Assembly: GCA_002414385.1 (NCBI GenBank)
Contig: DHZH01000006.1
Span: forward strand, 186,001-250,000
Length of the DNA stretch: 64,000 nucleotides
Source of the DNA: Gammaproteobacteria bacterium UBA5109
Lineage (GTDB): Bacteria > Pseudomonadota > Gammaproteobacteria > Pseudomonadales > Pseudohongiellaceae
Reading direction: 5' to 3'
The position numbers and the translations under genes are program-made. The notes under the pieces are model-generated. The model worked only from the letters and a program-made list of their open reading frames with translations. It did no database searches and was not told the DNA's origin. Numbering within the stretch: the first letter of the stretch is position 1; every line of letters begins with the position of its first letter. Positions 8,657 through 17,848 of the stretch are shown here, in pieces.

Positions 8657-9967
8657 ATGTTTATCAGTAAGAAGCACCTGTCCAGAAGAACCATGCTACG
8701 CGGTCTGGGCGCCAGTGTGGCACTGCCTTTGCTGGATGCCATGATTCCGGCAAGCACTGCCTGGGCGCAGACAGCGGCCAATACCCAGCCACGTCTGGGC
8801 TTTATTTTCTTTCCCCATGGTGCGGTGATGGACAGCTGGTTACCCTCTGCAACCGGCAGTAATTTTGATATTTCACCGATTCTGTCGCCGGTTGCGCATT
8901 TCAAGGACAAAATGACGGTGGTTTCCGGTTTGCGTAACAGACCGGCGGAAAGCTCCAACCCGCATGGCATTGTGGCCGGCACCTGGCTGCGTTGTGTGGC
9001 GCCGAATGATACCAGTGATCCGGGCAAAGGCGTGACTGCAGACCAGATAGCCGCCAGATATATCGGCCAGGATACGACCTTTCCGTCAATCGAGGCTGGT
9101 ACGCCCAATGGCGGCCCCTGTGCCCCCGGAACTTCCTGTTCATTCGGTAGCTCGCTGTCGTTCAGTACGCCCCAGCAGTCACTGCCGATTGAGAATGATC
9201 CGCGCAAACTATTCTTCCAGCTGTTCGGTCAGGGTGATACGGCACAGGAGCGAAACTTCATTGTCAATGAAACCGGCAGCATTCTGGATTCCATTATGGA
9301 AGATGCCAATTCGCTGCACCGCAAACTGGGTGCGCAGGATCAGGCCATGGTTTCCAACTATCTGGATTCCGTGCGTGAAGTTGAGCGTCGTGTACAGATG
9401 ATGAAGGAACAGGATTTGAGCAATGTCGAGATTCCGGAAGCGCCGGTCGGTGTGCCGGCAGATTTCGAAGTGCATCTGAAAATCATGTTTGACCTGATTG
9501 CCCTGGCATACCAGATCAATCTGACCAATGTAGCGAGCTTCATGATGGAAAAAGAAGTCAGTGTGCGAACCTACAACAATATCGGCGTATCGGAAGCCTT
9601 CCATCCGCTGTCCCATCACGGCGATGATCCGGAGAAAATGGCCAGACTGGCACTGATACAGCAATATCACACCCAGGTGTTTGCCTATTTTCTGGATAAA
9701 CTGGATGCCATGCCTGAAGCCAACGGATCAGTGCTGGATAACTCGATTATTCTGTATGGCTCGAACATGAGCAATTCCAACAAACACAATAACGATCCCT
9801 TGCCGAGTGCAGTTTTCGGTCATGGTGCCGGTGCTATCAGAGGCGGACAGCATCTGGCTTATCCGCAGGATACGCCGCATGCCAACCTGCTTTTGACCCT
9901 GCTGAACCGGGCCGGTATTCCGGAGGAATCCTTTGGTGACAGCACCGGCACTTTTGCCGAAGTCTAG
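8657..9967 (+). CDS. DUF1552 family exported protein
   Basis: A 436-residue protein with a twin-arginine-type leader (SRRTMLRGLGASVALPLLDA) and cleavage likely after AWAQ. DUF1552 members are the standard partner of DUF1592 proteins, and some resemble the alkaline-phosphatase/sulfatase superfamily (DUF1501-like), with late conserved segments such as ILYGSNMSNSNKHN and GHGAGAIRGGQHL. It starts 128 bp after the DUF1592 stop with an AGAGG ribosome site, so the two genes are probably one transcript. Tat export suggests folding in the cytoplasm with a bound cofactor or metal. The function is unknown. Confidence 0.85.
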   Translation: MFISKKHLSRRTMLRGLGASVALPLLDAMIPASTAWAQTAANTQPRLGFIFFPHGAVMDSWLPSATGSNFDISPILSPVAHFKDKMTVVSGLRNRPAESSNPHGIVAGTWLRCVAPNDTSDPGKGVTADQIAARYIGQDTTFPSIEAGTPNGGPCAPGTSCSFGSSLSFSTPQQSLPIENDPRKLFFQLFGQGDTAQERNFIVNETGSILDSIMEDANSLHRKLGAQDQAMVSNYLDSVREVERRVQMMKEQDLSNVEIPEAPVGVPADFEVHLKIMFDLIALAYQINLTNVASFMMEKEVSVRTYNNIGVSEAFHPLSHHGDDPEKMARLALIQQYHTQVFAYFLDKLDAMPEANGSVLDNSIILYGSNMSNSNKHNNDPLPSAVFGHGAGAIRGGQHLAYPQDTPHANLLLTLLNRAGIPEESFGDSTGTFAEV

Positions 9968-9998
9968 CCTGACAGCCTTCTCAAAGCGGGTAAGCCTG

Positions 9999-11681
9999 AT
10001 GTCTCGAGACAGTCTGAAACTTTCACTCCTAACTTTGCTGCTGGGTTTTTACTCGACTCTGGCCTTCGCACAAAACTCCCTGCCTGATCTGGTCGCTGCA
10101 GCAGAAACTGATGAAGCTCTGGCCATGATTGAAGCCGGGGCTGACGTTAATGAAGAACAATCCGATGGCACGACCGCGCTGCTCTATGCCATTCACTATG
10201 GGCACAAGGACCTGGTCATGGCCTTGCTGGAAGCGGGTGCCGATGCCACCCATGCCAATGACTATGGCGCAGGGACCATGTCGGAAGCGGCCCAACTTGG
10301 GGATGTTGAAATCCTGCAGGCATTGCTGGATCACGGTGCCGATGCCAACTGGCAAAATCCGGAAGGTGAAACGGCATTAATGATTGCAGCCCGCTCCGGC
10401 AATGTGCCCTATGCTGAAATACTCATCGAGCACGGGGCTGATATCAATGCCCGGGAAAACTGGGGCTCACAATCGGCGCTTATGTGGGCTGCTGCCCAGG
10501 AACAACCGGAAATGCTGCGTCTGCTGATTCAACATGGTGCTGAGCTGAATCAGCAAAGTGCAGTCAGGCTCTGGGAACGCCGAATCCTGTCTGAGCCCAG
10601 ACCCAAGGACATGAACAAGGGCGGTTTTTATCCACTGCATTATGCTGCCAGGCAGGGTTGTAGCGAATGTATCGAGATTCTTGCTGAAGCCGGGGCTGAT
10701 CTGGATGTGGTTGATCCGGACCGTGTCTCGCCGCTGAATCTGGCCCTGATCAACATGAATTTTGAAGCGGCGGCAGCGCTTATTGAAGCCGGAGCCGATG
10801 TGAACAGCTGGGACCTCTTCGGTCGTTCTCCTCTTTATAACGCGATTGATATGAATACCATTCCGGTTGGCTCACATCGGGATATTCCTTCCGGGGAAGC
10901 TATCGATGGCTATGATGTGGCAGTGCTGTTGCTGGAGCGCGGCGCCAATCCGAACATGCAGTTGAAGTTACGCCCGCCATATCGCAATGCCATTTATGAC
11001 CGCGGCGTGGACAACCCGCTGTCCTACGGCGCGACTCCCTTGCTACGTGCTGCCCGGGCGGCCGATATCGAAGCCGTCAGGCTTCTGTTGGAGCATGGCG
11101 CGCTGGCGAATTTACCCAACGGGAAAGGACAAACACCGTTGTTGGTCGTTTCCGGCATCGACTGGTCACCCGCACCCACCCGCGGGCGTTATAAAACCGA
11201 AGCAGACAGTATTGAAACCATCAGGCTGCTGCTGGAAGCCGGTGCCGATATCAACGCCATCACCGGCGACCCAACACTGCCCCCGATTGCCGAAGAATAT
11301 GAACTGTCGGTTACAGACATCATTGATCCCAACCTGATTCGCTACCGCCCCGAAGAAGACCAGGGTAATTTCACCCGAGCTTCCGGATTACATCCTGCGC
11401 AGCGTGGCGGGGTGGAAGTGGACGGTCAGACGGCATTGCATGCTGCTGCCAGAATGGGCTGGAACCAGATCATTCAATTCCTGATCGATAACGGAATCAG
11501 GCAACAGGTCATGGATGACAATGGCAATACACCGCTGGATCTGGCCATGGGTCGCTATGCACCGGACTACAACGCCGCACCTGCCTCTCCTTTATGGGAC
11601 ACGGTTCAACTCCTGCAGGAAAGCTGCCTGGCAGATGATAACTGCGTGCTGGCGGAGTCAGAGGAAATTCCTGGCCGGTAA
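9999..11681 (+). CDS. Exported ankyrin-repeat protein
   Basis: A 560-residue protein beginning with a clear Sec signal peptide (MSRDSLKLSLLTLLLGFYST, cleavage near AFAQ). An upstream in-frame ATG at 9933 overlaps the DUF1552 gene by 35 bp and would bury the signal peptide, so 9999 is the better start. The rest is a run of ankyrin repeats seen as recurring LLEAGAD, LIEHGAD, LLDHGAD and ALMWAA units from about residue 30 to 540, with longer inserts between some repeats. Ankyrin repeats bind other proteins. A secreted ankyrin protein placed right after the DUF1592/DUF1552 pair probably serves as scaffold or inhibitor for that system. That role is inferred. Confidence 0.85.
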   Translation: MSRDSLKLSLLTLLLGFYSTLAFAQNSLPDLVAAAETDEALAMIEAGADVNEEQSDGTTALLYAIHYGHKDLVMALLEAGADATHANDYGAGTMSEAAQLGDVEILQALLDHGADANWQNPEGETALMIAARSGNVPYAEILIEHGADINARENWGSQSALMWAAAQEQPEMLRLLIQHGAELNQQSAVRLWERRILSEPRPKDMNKGGFYPLHYAARQGCSECIEILAEAGADLDVVDPDRVSPLNLALINMNFEAAAALIEAGADVNSWDLFGRSPLYNAIDMNTIPVGSHRDIPSGEAIDGYDVAVLLLERGANPNMQLKLRPPYRNAIYDRGVDNPLSYGATPLLRAARAADIEAVRLLLEHGALANLPNGKGQTPLLVVSGIDWSPAPTRGRYKTEADSIETIRLLLEAGADINAITGDPTLPPIAEEYELSVTDIIDPNLIRYRPEEDQGNFTRASGLHPAQRGGVEVDGQTALHAAARMGWNQIIQFLIDNGIRQQVMDDNGNTPLDLAMGRYAPDYNAAPASPLWDTVQLLQESCLADDNCVLAESEEIPGR

Positions 11682-11821
11682 ATCTTTGTCTATCTCGTAA
11701 TCCCGGGTATTTCAGGTGTAGATAAAAGCAGTCAAACGGACTCGGTGTAATTCTTTAAAGATTATTATCTTCTCAATCTTCTTTAGTATTTTCCTGGTTT
11801 CAGTCACTTGTGAAAATATTT

Positions 11822-14800
11822 TCATTTCATCCAGAGGATACGATTGTTTTGCAAAAAGGAGTTTTCCTCAGCACTTTGTATAGAAATCAGGTCGAATGGA
11901 AAAATTTGAATAGTCGATAAACTTGCAACTGGTGGAGGTGTCGGACAGCTAGCCGGTGATTCACGCCATGCAAGCGCTGCTGCCAGCCTTTCTTCTGTAA
12001 TATCTCCCAATTCTTTACCTAGATCATCGGCAACAGAACAGCCCTGGATTGTCACCCCGATATCTCCGGAGTTTGCAGGAGTAAACCCGTCCGGGTAATC
12101 ACCAAACCCGATATCGTTTACACCCTGAAACTGGATAGTAAAGTAGGTAGTGCCGCAATTATCCTGAGGATAGAAACCATATGGCTTGCCACAGGAAGTA
12201 CTGCCAATCAGCACAACTTCAAGCCCTATCCCGGTTAGTGAATTTATAATTGATTCACTTGCTGAACAGGTTTCATTACCGGTAATTATAAAAACCCGGT
12301 TTAAATCAAGAGTCGGCAGGCTTTGGCCTGCAGGTTCTGAAAAGCCTATAGATTCATCGATAAACGGAATGGGGGTAATTGCCTGTTGGCTTACCGGATT
12401 AATTACCGGATGTTTATCATTGAATTGAGTAGTTTCGAATATACGTCCGCTTGTATTTGCATCCCCTGCAATCATATAGGCCAGTTGTGAGGCTATTGCC
12501 AGTAAACCCCCACCGTTATAACGTAAATCCAGTACCAGATCGGTTACTGAATCATCTGCTAAATCATTTACTGCATCAATCAAGGCACTTTCAGCAGTAG
12601 CGATATGTTCATTAAATACCAAATAGCCTACATTCCCGCCAGCTGTAGCAATTGTGTTTGTAGTTAGCACCGGTGAGGAGGCAGTGTTTTCAGAAGTTAA
12701 ATCAATCTGCGGGTATGTCCCGGTATCCGCTTCTCCTGAAGCAAGCACACCGAAAGTGTGAGTCTGCCCGCTTGAGTCTGGAAACAAGGCAGCATTTATA
12801 TTGTTGACTAACTCCTGTGTATTACCGTTAACCAAATCCTCTCCGTTGATTTCCATAATTCGCATGCCGCGCGTGATTCCGGCCAAGTGTGCTGAGGAGC
12901 CCGGTTCAACATAGGCAACATGAAGTTCCCGGGGAGGCGTAGGGCTTCCAAATATCCAATGAATGCCATATCCAAGACCGATGCCTGACTGAGAAAATTG
13001 TTCAAATTCCTGGGTCGGGACTGTGTAATGAAACTGGTCTTTAGGTGCCCCTGATGGAGTCACCGCATTGGTTTTTAGCGCATCAAAATAATCTGAGACT
13101 GTGACATCACTTGCTGGATTTATATCGGGAATTTCGCTATACCAGAGGTATGTTTCATTACTCCAGGATCGTAGCCAGTGTTTTTCAGTCAGAGTTGAGC
13201 CCTTGAAGTCATCATAGGTGATACTGTCACGAGGTGCTTCACAGGCATCTTTGAACTCACTCGATGGGCGAAATACTCCAGCTTGATAGCTGGTATTGAT
13301 CGTAGCATCAACCACTGTGATGCGAAGGTTCAATAAGCTGTAGGCACCGCTGTTGGTATTGTAAGGTGCGACAAATATTTCCACTTCGTAGACGTTATCA
13401 CCATTTGCGTCCTGTGGTTGATCAAAACTTGTATTAAAATCCTGAAGCTGCAAACTTCCGGTTAATGCATCCAGACTAAATAAGTCCGCATCCGCTCCTC
13501 CATTGATAAAATAAATCATTGCATTTTCATAGGTATTCTCCGCCTCGACCAAATAAATTGAGTCATCAATAAAATTATCGGGAAGAATCAGGTTCGAGGG
13601 AGATGTAATCACCGGCACCGCTGCTTCATCGATATCCGATACGTCTACACTGAAATTCAGTAAATTAAACCCTCCCTTACTGTCACTGGCCCGAAGAGTC
13701 AATTCATAAACATTATCCATATTCTGATCAACTGGGTTCTCATAATCCAGGGGGATGCGGGTGCTTAACTCGCCGGAAGCAGCATCGATACTGAAATATT
13801 CCAGATCGCCCTCAACAAGACTGTACGTGATTTGATCACCATCCGGGTCAATCGCTTTGGCAGTGTAAAAAACCTTGATTTTGTCATCGTCTGTAGAAGT
13901 CTCAGAACTTGATATAAATATTGGAGACCTGTTTGATAGCGGGGAACTTCCCTGAGTTAAACCTACTTTATTTAATATAAAAAATTCAGTTCCATTACTT
14001 GCAACAAGGTGCTCATCATGTTTTTTTAAATAAAAAGCCAGGGGAGAAATTCTGGTGCTGATTAATTTCAGGTTTCCTGGACTCGTTATCTGGTAGGTCA
14101 ATAAGAGATTGTTAACATGATCCCGATAAACAATTAAATGTAGAAAGTTGTCATTTAGAATTATTTCACTGGGAAAATTTATATCTGAAATTAATGAAGT
14201 GGAACCAAAATTCTCTGACCCAACATTGACTATTCTGAGCCCATTTGAGTCCCCATCGTTATAAGCCGAATAGATAAATCCATTATCCACAGCAAAAGAC
14301 TCGCCACTGCCAGAGGATAGGCTGGTGCGGTTATGCACAAGCATATTTTCCGGGGAAGTTATGTCTAAAACTGCAAGATCTCCATAGACATATAGCAGGT
14401 CATTTTGCACTTCCATATTAAAAGCCAGCAAATCATTGATAGTATCAAGAAGTAGTGGATTAAAAGGGTCTGAGACATCATAGGAAGAAACTGATTCATT
14501 ATTTATTCCAAAACCAAAAAAACTCAGAAATAAATGATTATTTCCATCAGTCGCTATGGCATGTATGTCAGCATCATTAATTACCAGAGAGGCCGATAGA
14601 TTAGATGAATCATCTAATTCTGCTACAAACAAGCCAACCTCATCTGTGGCGATATAAAGGTGTTCGTTCTCATAGGCCAACTGACTCTGGCCCGGTTCGG
14701 TCCCCAGATTCCTGAATACGACTTCATCCACAAGGGTGATTGTCAACGGATCACTGATATCCAGAGCCATAATCACAAGATTGTTGTCACTGGCACCAGT

Positions 14801-15691
14801 ATCACTTCCAACGACATAAAGAATATCGTCATCAATCAATAAATCGTTCATTACCAAATGAACAAATGAATGCCTGTTTAACAGAAAATTACGAAAGTAG
14901 TAACTTTTTGACACCCCACGTAGAAATTGTCCAGACATGATTCTGAGCTCTTCCTGATTGTTCGTTAAAATGGCATTCAGGATTTCGTTTCGAGCAGCCG
15001 CTGAATCTTGCTGTAAGGAGCCAGCATTTAATCTGGGAGAGAAACTGAGCAAGTCTGAATTATCAATAATGTTATCTCCATTCAGATCTTCTCTTACAAG
15101 TTGTGCTGCAAATAAATTCAGTGAACTCAATATTTCATTTGCAGAGCTGCCGCCCGTCACCAAATCGGAGACATTCTGGTAAGCAACTTCGGTAAGGATA
15201 TTTATCCTGAACTCACCAGCCAGAATATCCTCGCCGCTTATAAGTCCTCTGATTACACCTTGATTTGAAGTGGGCGTAGTATCGATATTTCCATCATCAT
15301 TAACATCAATATCAAAACCGTTGCGAATAACAATTAGATACAGAAGGTTAGGGTTTACATTACAGTTTCTAAAATCCAGCACTCCGGGGCCAAGGTTTGA
15401 ATTGGCTGAGCTTGTGGTTGTTGTACAAACCGGTGAAGAATTAAAACGACCCTCTTCATAAAGACCTGCATTTGCATCAACAATTGGGCCTAGAAGAGCC
15501 TGCCCGATTCCAGGAGCAAAAGTTGGCTCTGAAACCCGATTGGATGAACCACCATTATTTTGCGACCCGCTGCCAGTTGGCGTATTACCGGTTGACGAGG
15601 CGCCACCTCCTCCTCCACCACCGCAGGCAGTGAGCATTAGCAGTAAACTGATTAGAAGCAGGCGGAGGAAGAGGAGGGGTGGGTTGAGCAT
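11822..15691 (-). CDS. Large surface lipoprotein: propeller-like, cadherin-like, PDZ and S41 protease domains
   Basis: A 1,289-residue lipoprotein with a hydrophobic leader and lipobox LTAC followed by a long glycine run. Residues ~285-580 hold LVIVD-like repeats (ALDISDP, VLDITSPEN, SYDVSDPFNP) that suggest a beta-propeller. Residues ~590-800 hold two cadherin-like modules (AIDPDGDQITYSL, FSIDAASGEL). A PDZ-like region (AHLAGITRGMRIMEINGEDL) lies near residue 935. A tail-specific S41 peptidase domain follows, with the serine in ETCSASES near residue 1,141 and the lysine in STSCGKPYG. Calcium-binding dockerin-like DLNGDNIIDNSDLL occurs near residue 200. It probably acts on the outer membrane surface in adhesion and proteolysis. 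Its AT-rich, I/N/S-heavy composition differs from the preceding operon. Confidence 0.82.
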   Translation of the reverse strand: MLNPPLLFLRLLLISLLLMLTACGGGGGGGASSTGNTPTGSGSQNNGGSSNRVSEPTFAPGIGQALLGPIVDANAGLYEEGRFNSSPVCTTTTSSANSNLGPGVLDFRNCNVNPNLLYLIVIRNGFDIDVNDDGNIDTTPTSNQGVIRGLISGEDILAGEFRINILTEVAYQNVSDLVTGGSSANEILSSLNLFAAQLVREDLNGDNIIDNSDLLSFSPRLNAGSLQQDSAAARNEILNAILTNNQEELRIMSGQFLRGVSKSYYFRNFLLNRHSFVHLVMNDLLIDDDILYVVGSDTGASDNNLVIMALDISDPLTITLVDEVVFRNLGTEPGQSQLAYENEHLYIATDEVGLFVAELDDSSNLSASLVINDADIHAIATDGNNHLFLSFFGFGINNESVSSYDVSDPFNPLLLDTINDLLAFNMEVQNDLLYVYGDLAVLDITSPENMLVHNRTSLSSGSGESFAVDNGFIYSAYNDGDSNGLRIVNVGSENFGSTSLISDINFPSEIILNDNFLHLIVYRDHVNNLLLTYQITSPGNLKLISTRISPLAFYLKKHDEHLVASNGTEFFILNKVGLTQGSSPLSNRSPIFISSSETSTDDDKIKVFYTAKAIDPDGDQITYSLVEGDLEYFSIDAASGELSTRIPLDYENPVDQNMDNVYELTLRASDSKGGFNLLNFSVDVSDIDEAAVPVITSPSNLILPDNFIDDSIYLVEAENTYENAMIYFINGGADADLFSLDALTGSLQLQDFNTSFDQPQDANGDNVYEVEIFVAPYNTNSGAYSLLNLRITVVDATINTSYQAGVFRPSSEFKDACEAPRDSITYDDFKGSTLTEKHWLRSWSNETYLWYSEIPDINPASDVTVSDYFDALKTNAVTPSGAPKDQFHYTVPTQEFEQFSQSGIGLGYGIHWIFGSPTPPRELHVAYVEPGSSAHLAGITRGMRIMEINGEDLVNGNTQELVNNINAALFPDSSGQTHTFGVLASGEADTGTYPQIDLTSENTASSPVLTTNTIATAGGNVGYLVFNEHIATAESALIDAVNDLADDSVTDLVLDLRYNGGGLLAIASQLAYMIAGDANTSGRIFETTQFNDKHPVINPVSQQAITPIPFIDESIGFSEPAGQSLPTLDLNRVFIITGNETCSASESIINSLTGIGLEVVLIGSTSCGKPYGFYPQDNCGTTYFTIQFQGVNDIGFGDYPDGFTPANSGDIGVTIQGCSVADDLGKELGDITEERLAAALAWRESPASCPTPPPVASLSTIQIFPFDLISIQSAEENSFLQNNRILWMK

Positions 15692-15891
15692 AAAATCCCT
15701 TTTTTATATTTATTATTCCAAATGTTGTCCCAAGAAGTCGAAAATAGATTATTTTCACCTTTGTGGCAAACATTTCTTTATGTTTTAGCGTTGCTCAGGC
15801 TTGTCGGTATGACTGGCTTCCCATACTCACTCGGGCACGGTATTTACGGCAGAATAAAAAACCCGGGGATTCACAGGAAAAGTAGGAAAAG

Positions 15892-15909
15892 TATAGAGGA
15901 CACCCACTC
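15892..15909 (-). repeat. Inverted copy of GAGTGGGTGTCCT repeat (left copy)
   Basis: On the minus strand this reads GAGTGGGTGTCCTCTATA. The core GAGTGGGTGTCC(T)ATA recurs in the opposite orientation in the tandem array at 19821-19864. It lies 23 bp before the ABC-2 permease fragment. Confidence 0.6.
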
Positions 15910-15932
15910 TTTAAATTGCTGCCTTTGGAGCC

Positions 15933-16259
15933 ATGTTTGATAATCCGCAGGACGCTCAATCTGTGATGTTTCCAGTTATGATGCTTATTATTGTGCCATT
16001 TTTACTGGCTTTTACAGTTGTCAATAATCCTGGCAGTACCTTGGGTCTGGTAGGATCCATGTTACCTTTTGCGGCTATTCTGGTTATACCGGCACGCATG
16101 CTGCTGATTGATGTGCCTGTCTGGCAATTTGCAGTAGCATTCCTGGTGAATTTTGTAACGCTTTATCTGGTTATTCTTTTGTGCGGAAAAATTTATCGTT
16201 TCACGACTCTGATGACGGGAAAAAGCGCTTCCTGGAAAGAAATCTATAAATGGCTTTAA
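15933..16259 (+). pseudogene. C-terminal fragment of an ABC-2 type (NatB-like) permease
   Basis: A 108-residue open frame with three hydrophobic segments. The sequence matches the last part of ABC-2/NatB-type permeases: AQSVMFPVMMLIIVPF, then NNPGSTLGLVGSMLPF, an ARM motif, and the family's C-terminal KIYRFTTLMTGK...WKEIYKWL. Whole members are about 400 residues or more, so all of the N-terminal and periplasmic part is missing. A stop codon 21 bp upstream closes the frame, and no ATPase partner is nearby. It lies directly after a dispersed repeat and is most simply a remnant left by a rearrangement. Expression as a small membrane protein is possible but unsupported. Confidence 0.7.
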
Positions 16260-16308
16260 TATGAAGGCTAAGGGAAACGCTGATGAAAAGGCAAGCAGTG
16301 CTTAAGGT

Positions 16309-17838
16309 TTAAGCAGTTTGCGTAAGTGCTGTTGCATCTGCTTTTGGTTTATTTTTGAAGAGCAGCACCAAGGGTGTTGCGGCCATCACCACCCACATCA
16401 TCAGCTTAAAATCATTGATATAGGCGATAGTCAGCGCTTGACGTGTTATTTCAGCGTCAAGCATCGCTAATACTCCTGCAGCATCAGCCATAATACTGGC
16501 AGGAACCTGTTGCCAGGAAATACCCAAGGAGGTAGCTGTAATATTCTCTGACAAATAAGCATGATTAATTTGCAGATTTCTCGTTAACATGACCGTCACA
16601 ATAGAAACTCCTACGCTGCTACCCAGGTTTCTTACCAGGCTAAACAGACTGGCTGCTTCAGCACGAAGTCGAGGTGCCAGTGTGCTGTAGGCAATAGTGT
16701 TTAAAGGGACGAAAATAAAACCCAAGCCAAAGCCTTGTAAGGCGCCGGTCCATACCAAGGTGCCAGGTGGCACATAGATGGAAAAGAAGGTCATCGCGTA
16801 GAGTGATCCCATCGTACAAAGCATACCGAAAAAGATCAGGATTCTGGAGTCCATTCGATCAGTTAGTTTACCGACTATCATCATAGATACCATGATGCCC
16901 ATGCCGCGCGGTGCCATCAAAAGTCCAACATCGATAACGGGGTAACCCATTAAATTTTGCATATAAGGTGGTAATAAAGCCATTGATGCCAACAATATGA
17001 TGCCAACAAAAAAGATAAAGAAAAGACTGGTTAACATATTTCTATCTAGAAATATCTCCGGGCTTAAAAAGGGGTGTTTGGTTTTCCAGGTATGGATGCT
17101 GTACATCCATAAGGAAGAGCCGATCATGGCGGCATAAAACAGAATTTCTTTGGAAGAAAACCAGTCGACCTGTTCCCCCCGGTCGAGAATAAGCTGAATG
17201 CAGGCAATCATCACGCTAAGAGTAATAAAGCCAAAGCCATCGAAAGGGCGTTCCTGTCTCTCAGAATCTGGCATAAAGGCGATAACGCCAATTAAGGCCA
17301 ACAGACCAATAGGAATGTTGATTAAAAACACCCAGCGCCAGTTATAGAATTCGGTCAGATAACCACCTAGCGTCGGACCAAGAATGGGTCCGATCATAAT
17401 ACCCATTCCCCATAAAGCCATGGCACTACCATGTTTTTCTTTTGGATTGATGTCGAGCATGATTGATTGTGAAAGGGGAATCATTGCGGCACCGCTGCAA
17501 CCCTGAATAATTCTGAATATCACCATTTGTGATATTGAGGTGGCCATGCCGCATAAGATAGATGCAACAACAAAACCAATGATGGAAATTACCAGTACCT
17601 TTTTACGACCATAACGGCCACTCAGCCAACCTGTGGGCAAGGTCAGCAGAGCCGAGGCCAGAATATAAGAGGTAAGAACCCAGGAAATCTGATCCTGGGT
17701 GGCAGATAAACTGCCTTGCATATGGGGTAGGGCGACATTGGCAATCGTGGTATCCAGCACCTGCATGATGGTTGCGAGCATGATAGATACTGTTATCAGC
17801 CCGCGAAAAGGAACATTAATTGAATTTTGTGCAGTCAC
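16309..17838 (-). CDS. emrB: DHA2 family (EmrB-type) 14-TM drug efflux transporter
   Basis: A 509-residue MFS transporter of the DHA2/EmrB family, the usual length. It shows the DHA2 motif in TM1 (MLATIMQVLDTTIANVALPHM), motif A (GWLSGRYGRKKVL), and the antiporter motif C region (GMGIMIGPILGPTLGGYL). It would sit in the inner membrane and work with the adjacent HlyD-type adaptor and an outer-membrane TolC (not in the window) to expel hydrophobic compounds using the proton gradient. It is the last gene of a minus-strand operon marR-emrA-emrB, starting at GTG with a 10-bp gap after emrA. Confidence 0.9.
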   Translation of the reverse strand: MTAQNSINVPFRGLITVSIMLATIMQVLDTTIANVALPHMQGSLSATQDQISWVLTSYILASALLTLPTGWLSGRYGRKKVLVISIIGFVVASILCGMATSISQMVIFRIIQGCSGAAMIPLSQSIMLDINPKEKHGSAMALWGMGIMIGPILGPTLGGYLTEFYNWRWVFLINIPIGLLALIGVIAFMPDSERQERPFDGFGFITLSVMIACIQLILDRGEQVDWFSSKEILFYAAMIGSSLWMYSIHTWKTKHPFLSPEIFLDRNMLTSLFFIFFVGIILLASMALLPPYMQNLMGYPVIDVGLLMAPRGMGIMVSMMIVGKLTDRMDSRILIFFGMLCTMGSLYAMTFFSIYVPPGTLVWTGALQGFGLGFIFVPLNTIAYSTLAPRLRAEAASLFSLVRNLGSSVGVSIVTVMLTRNLQINHAYLSENITATSLGISWQQVPASIMADAAGVLAMLDAEITRQALTIAYINDFKLMMWVVMAATPLVLLFKNKPKADATALTQTA

Positions 17839-17848
17839 TTTTTAAGTT

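Noticed and set aside
15540..15788. Plus-strand frame with a proline run opposite the lipoprotein leader
   Set aside because: It is the antisense of the glycine run and lipobox in the large lipoprotein.
15933..16259. A complete new small membrane protein
   Set aside because: The sequence matches the extreme C-terminus of ABC-2/NatB permeases too well, including the KIY...LMTGK ending, so a truncated remnant is the simpler reading.
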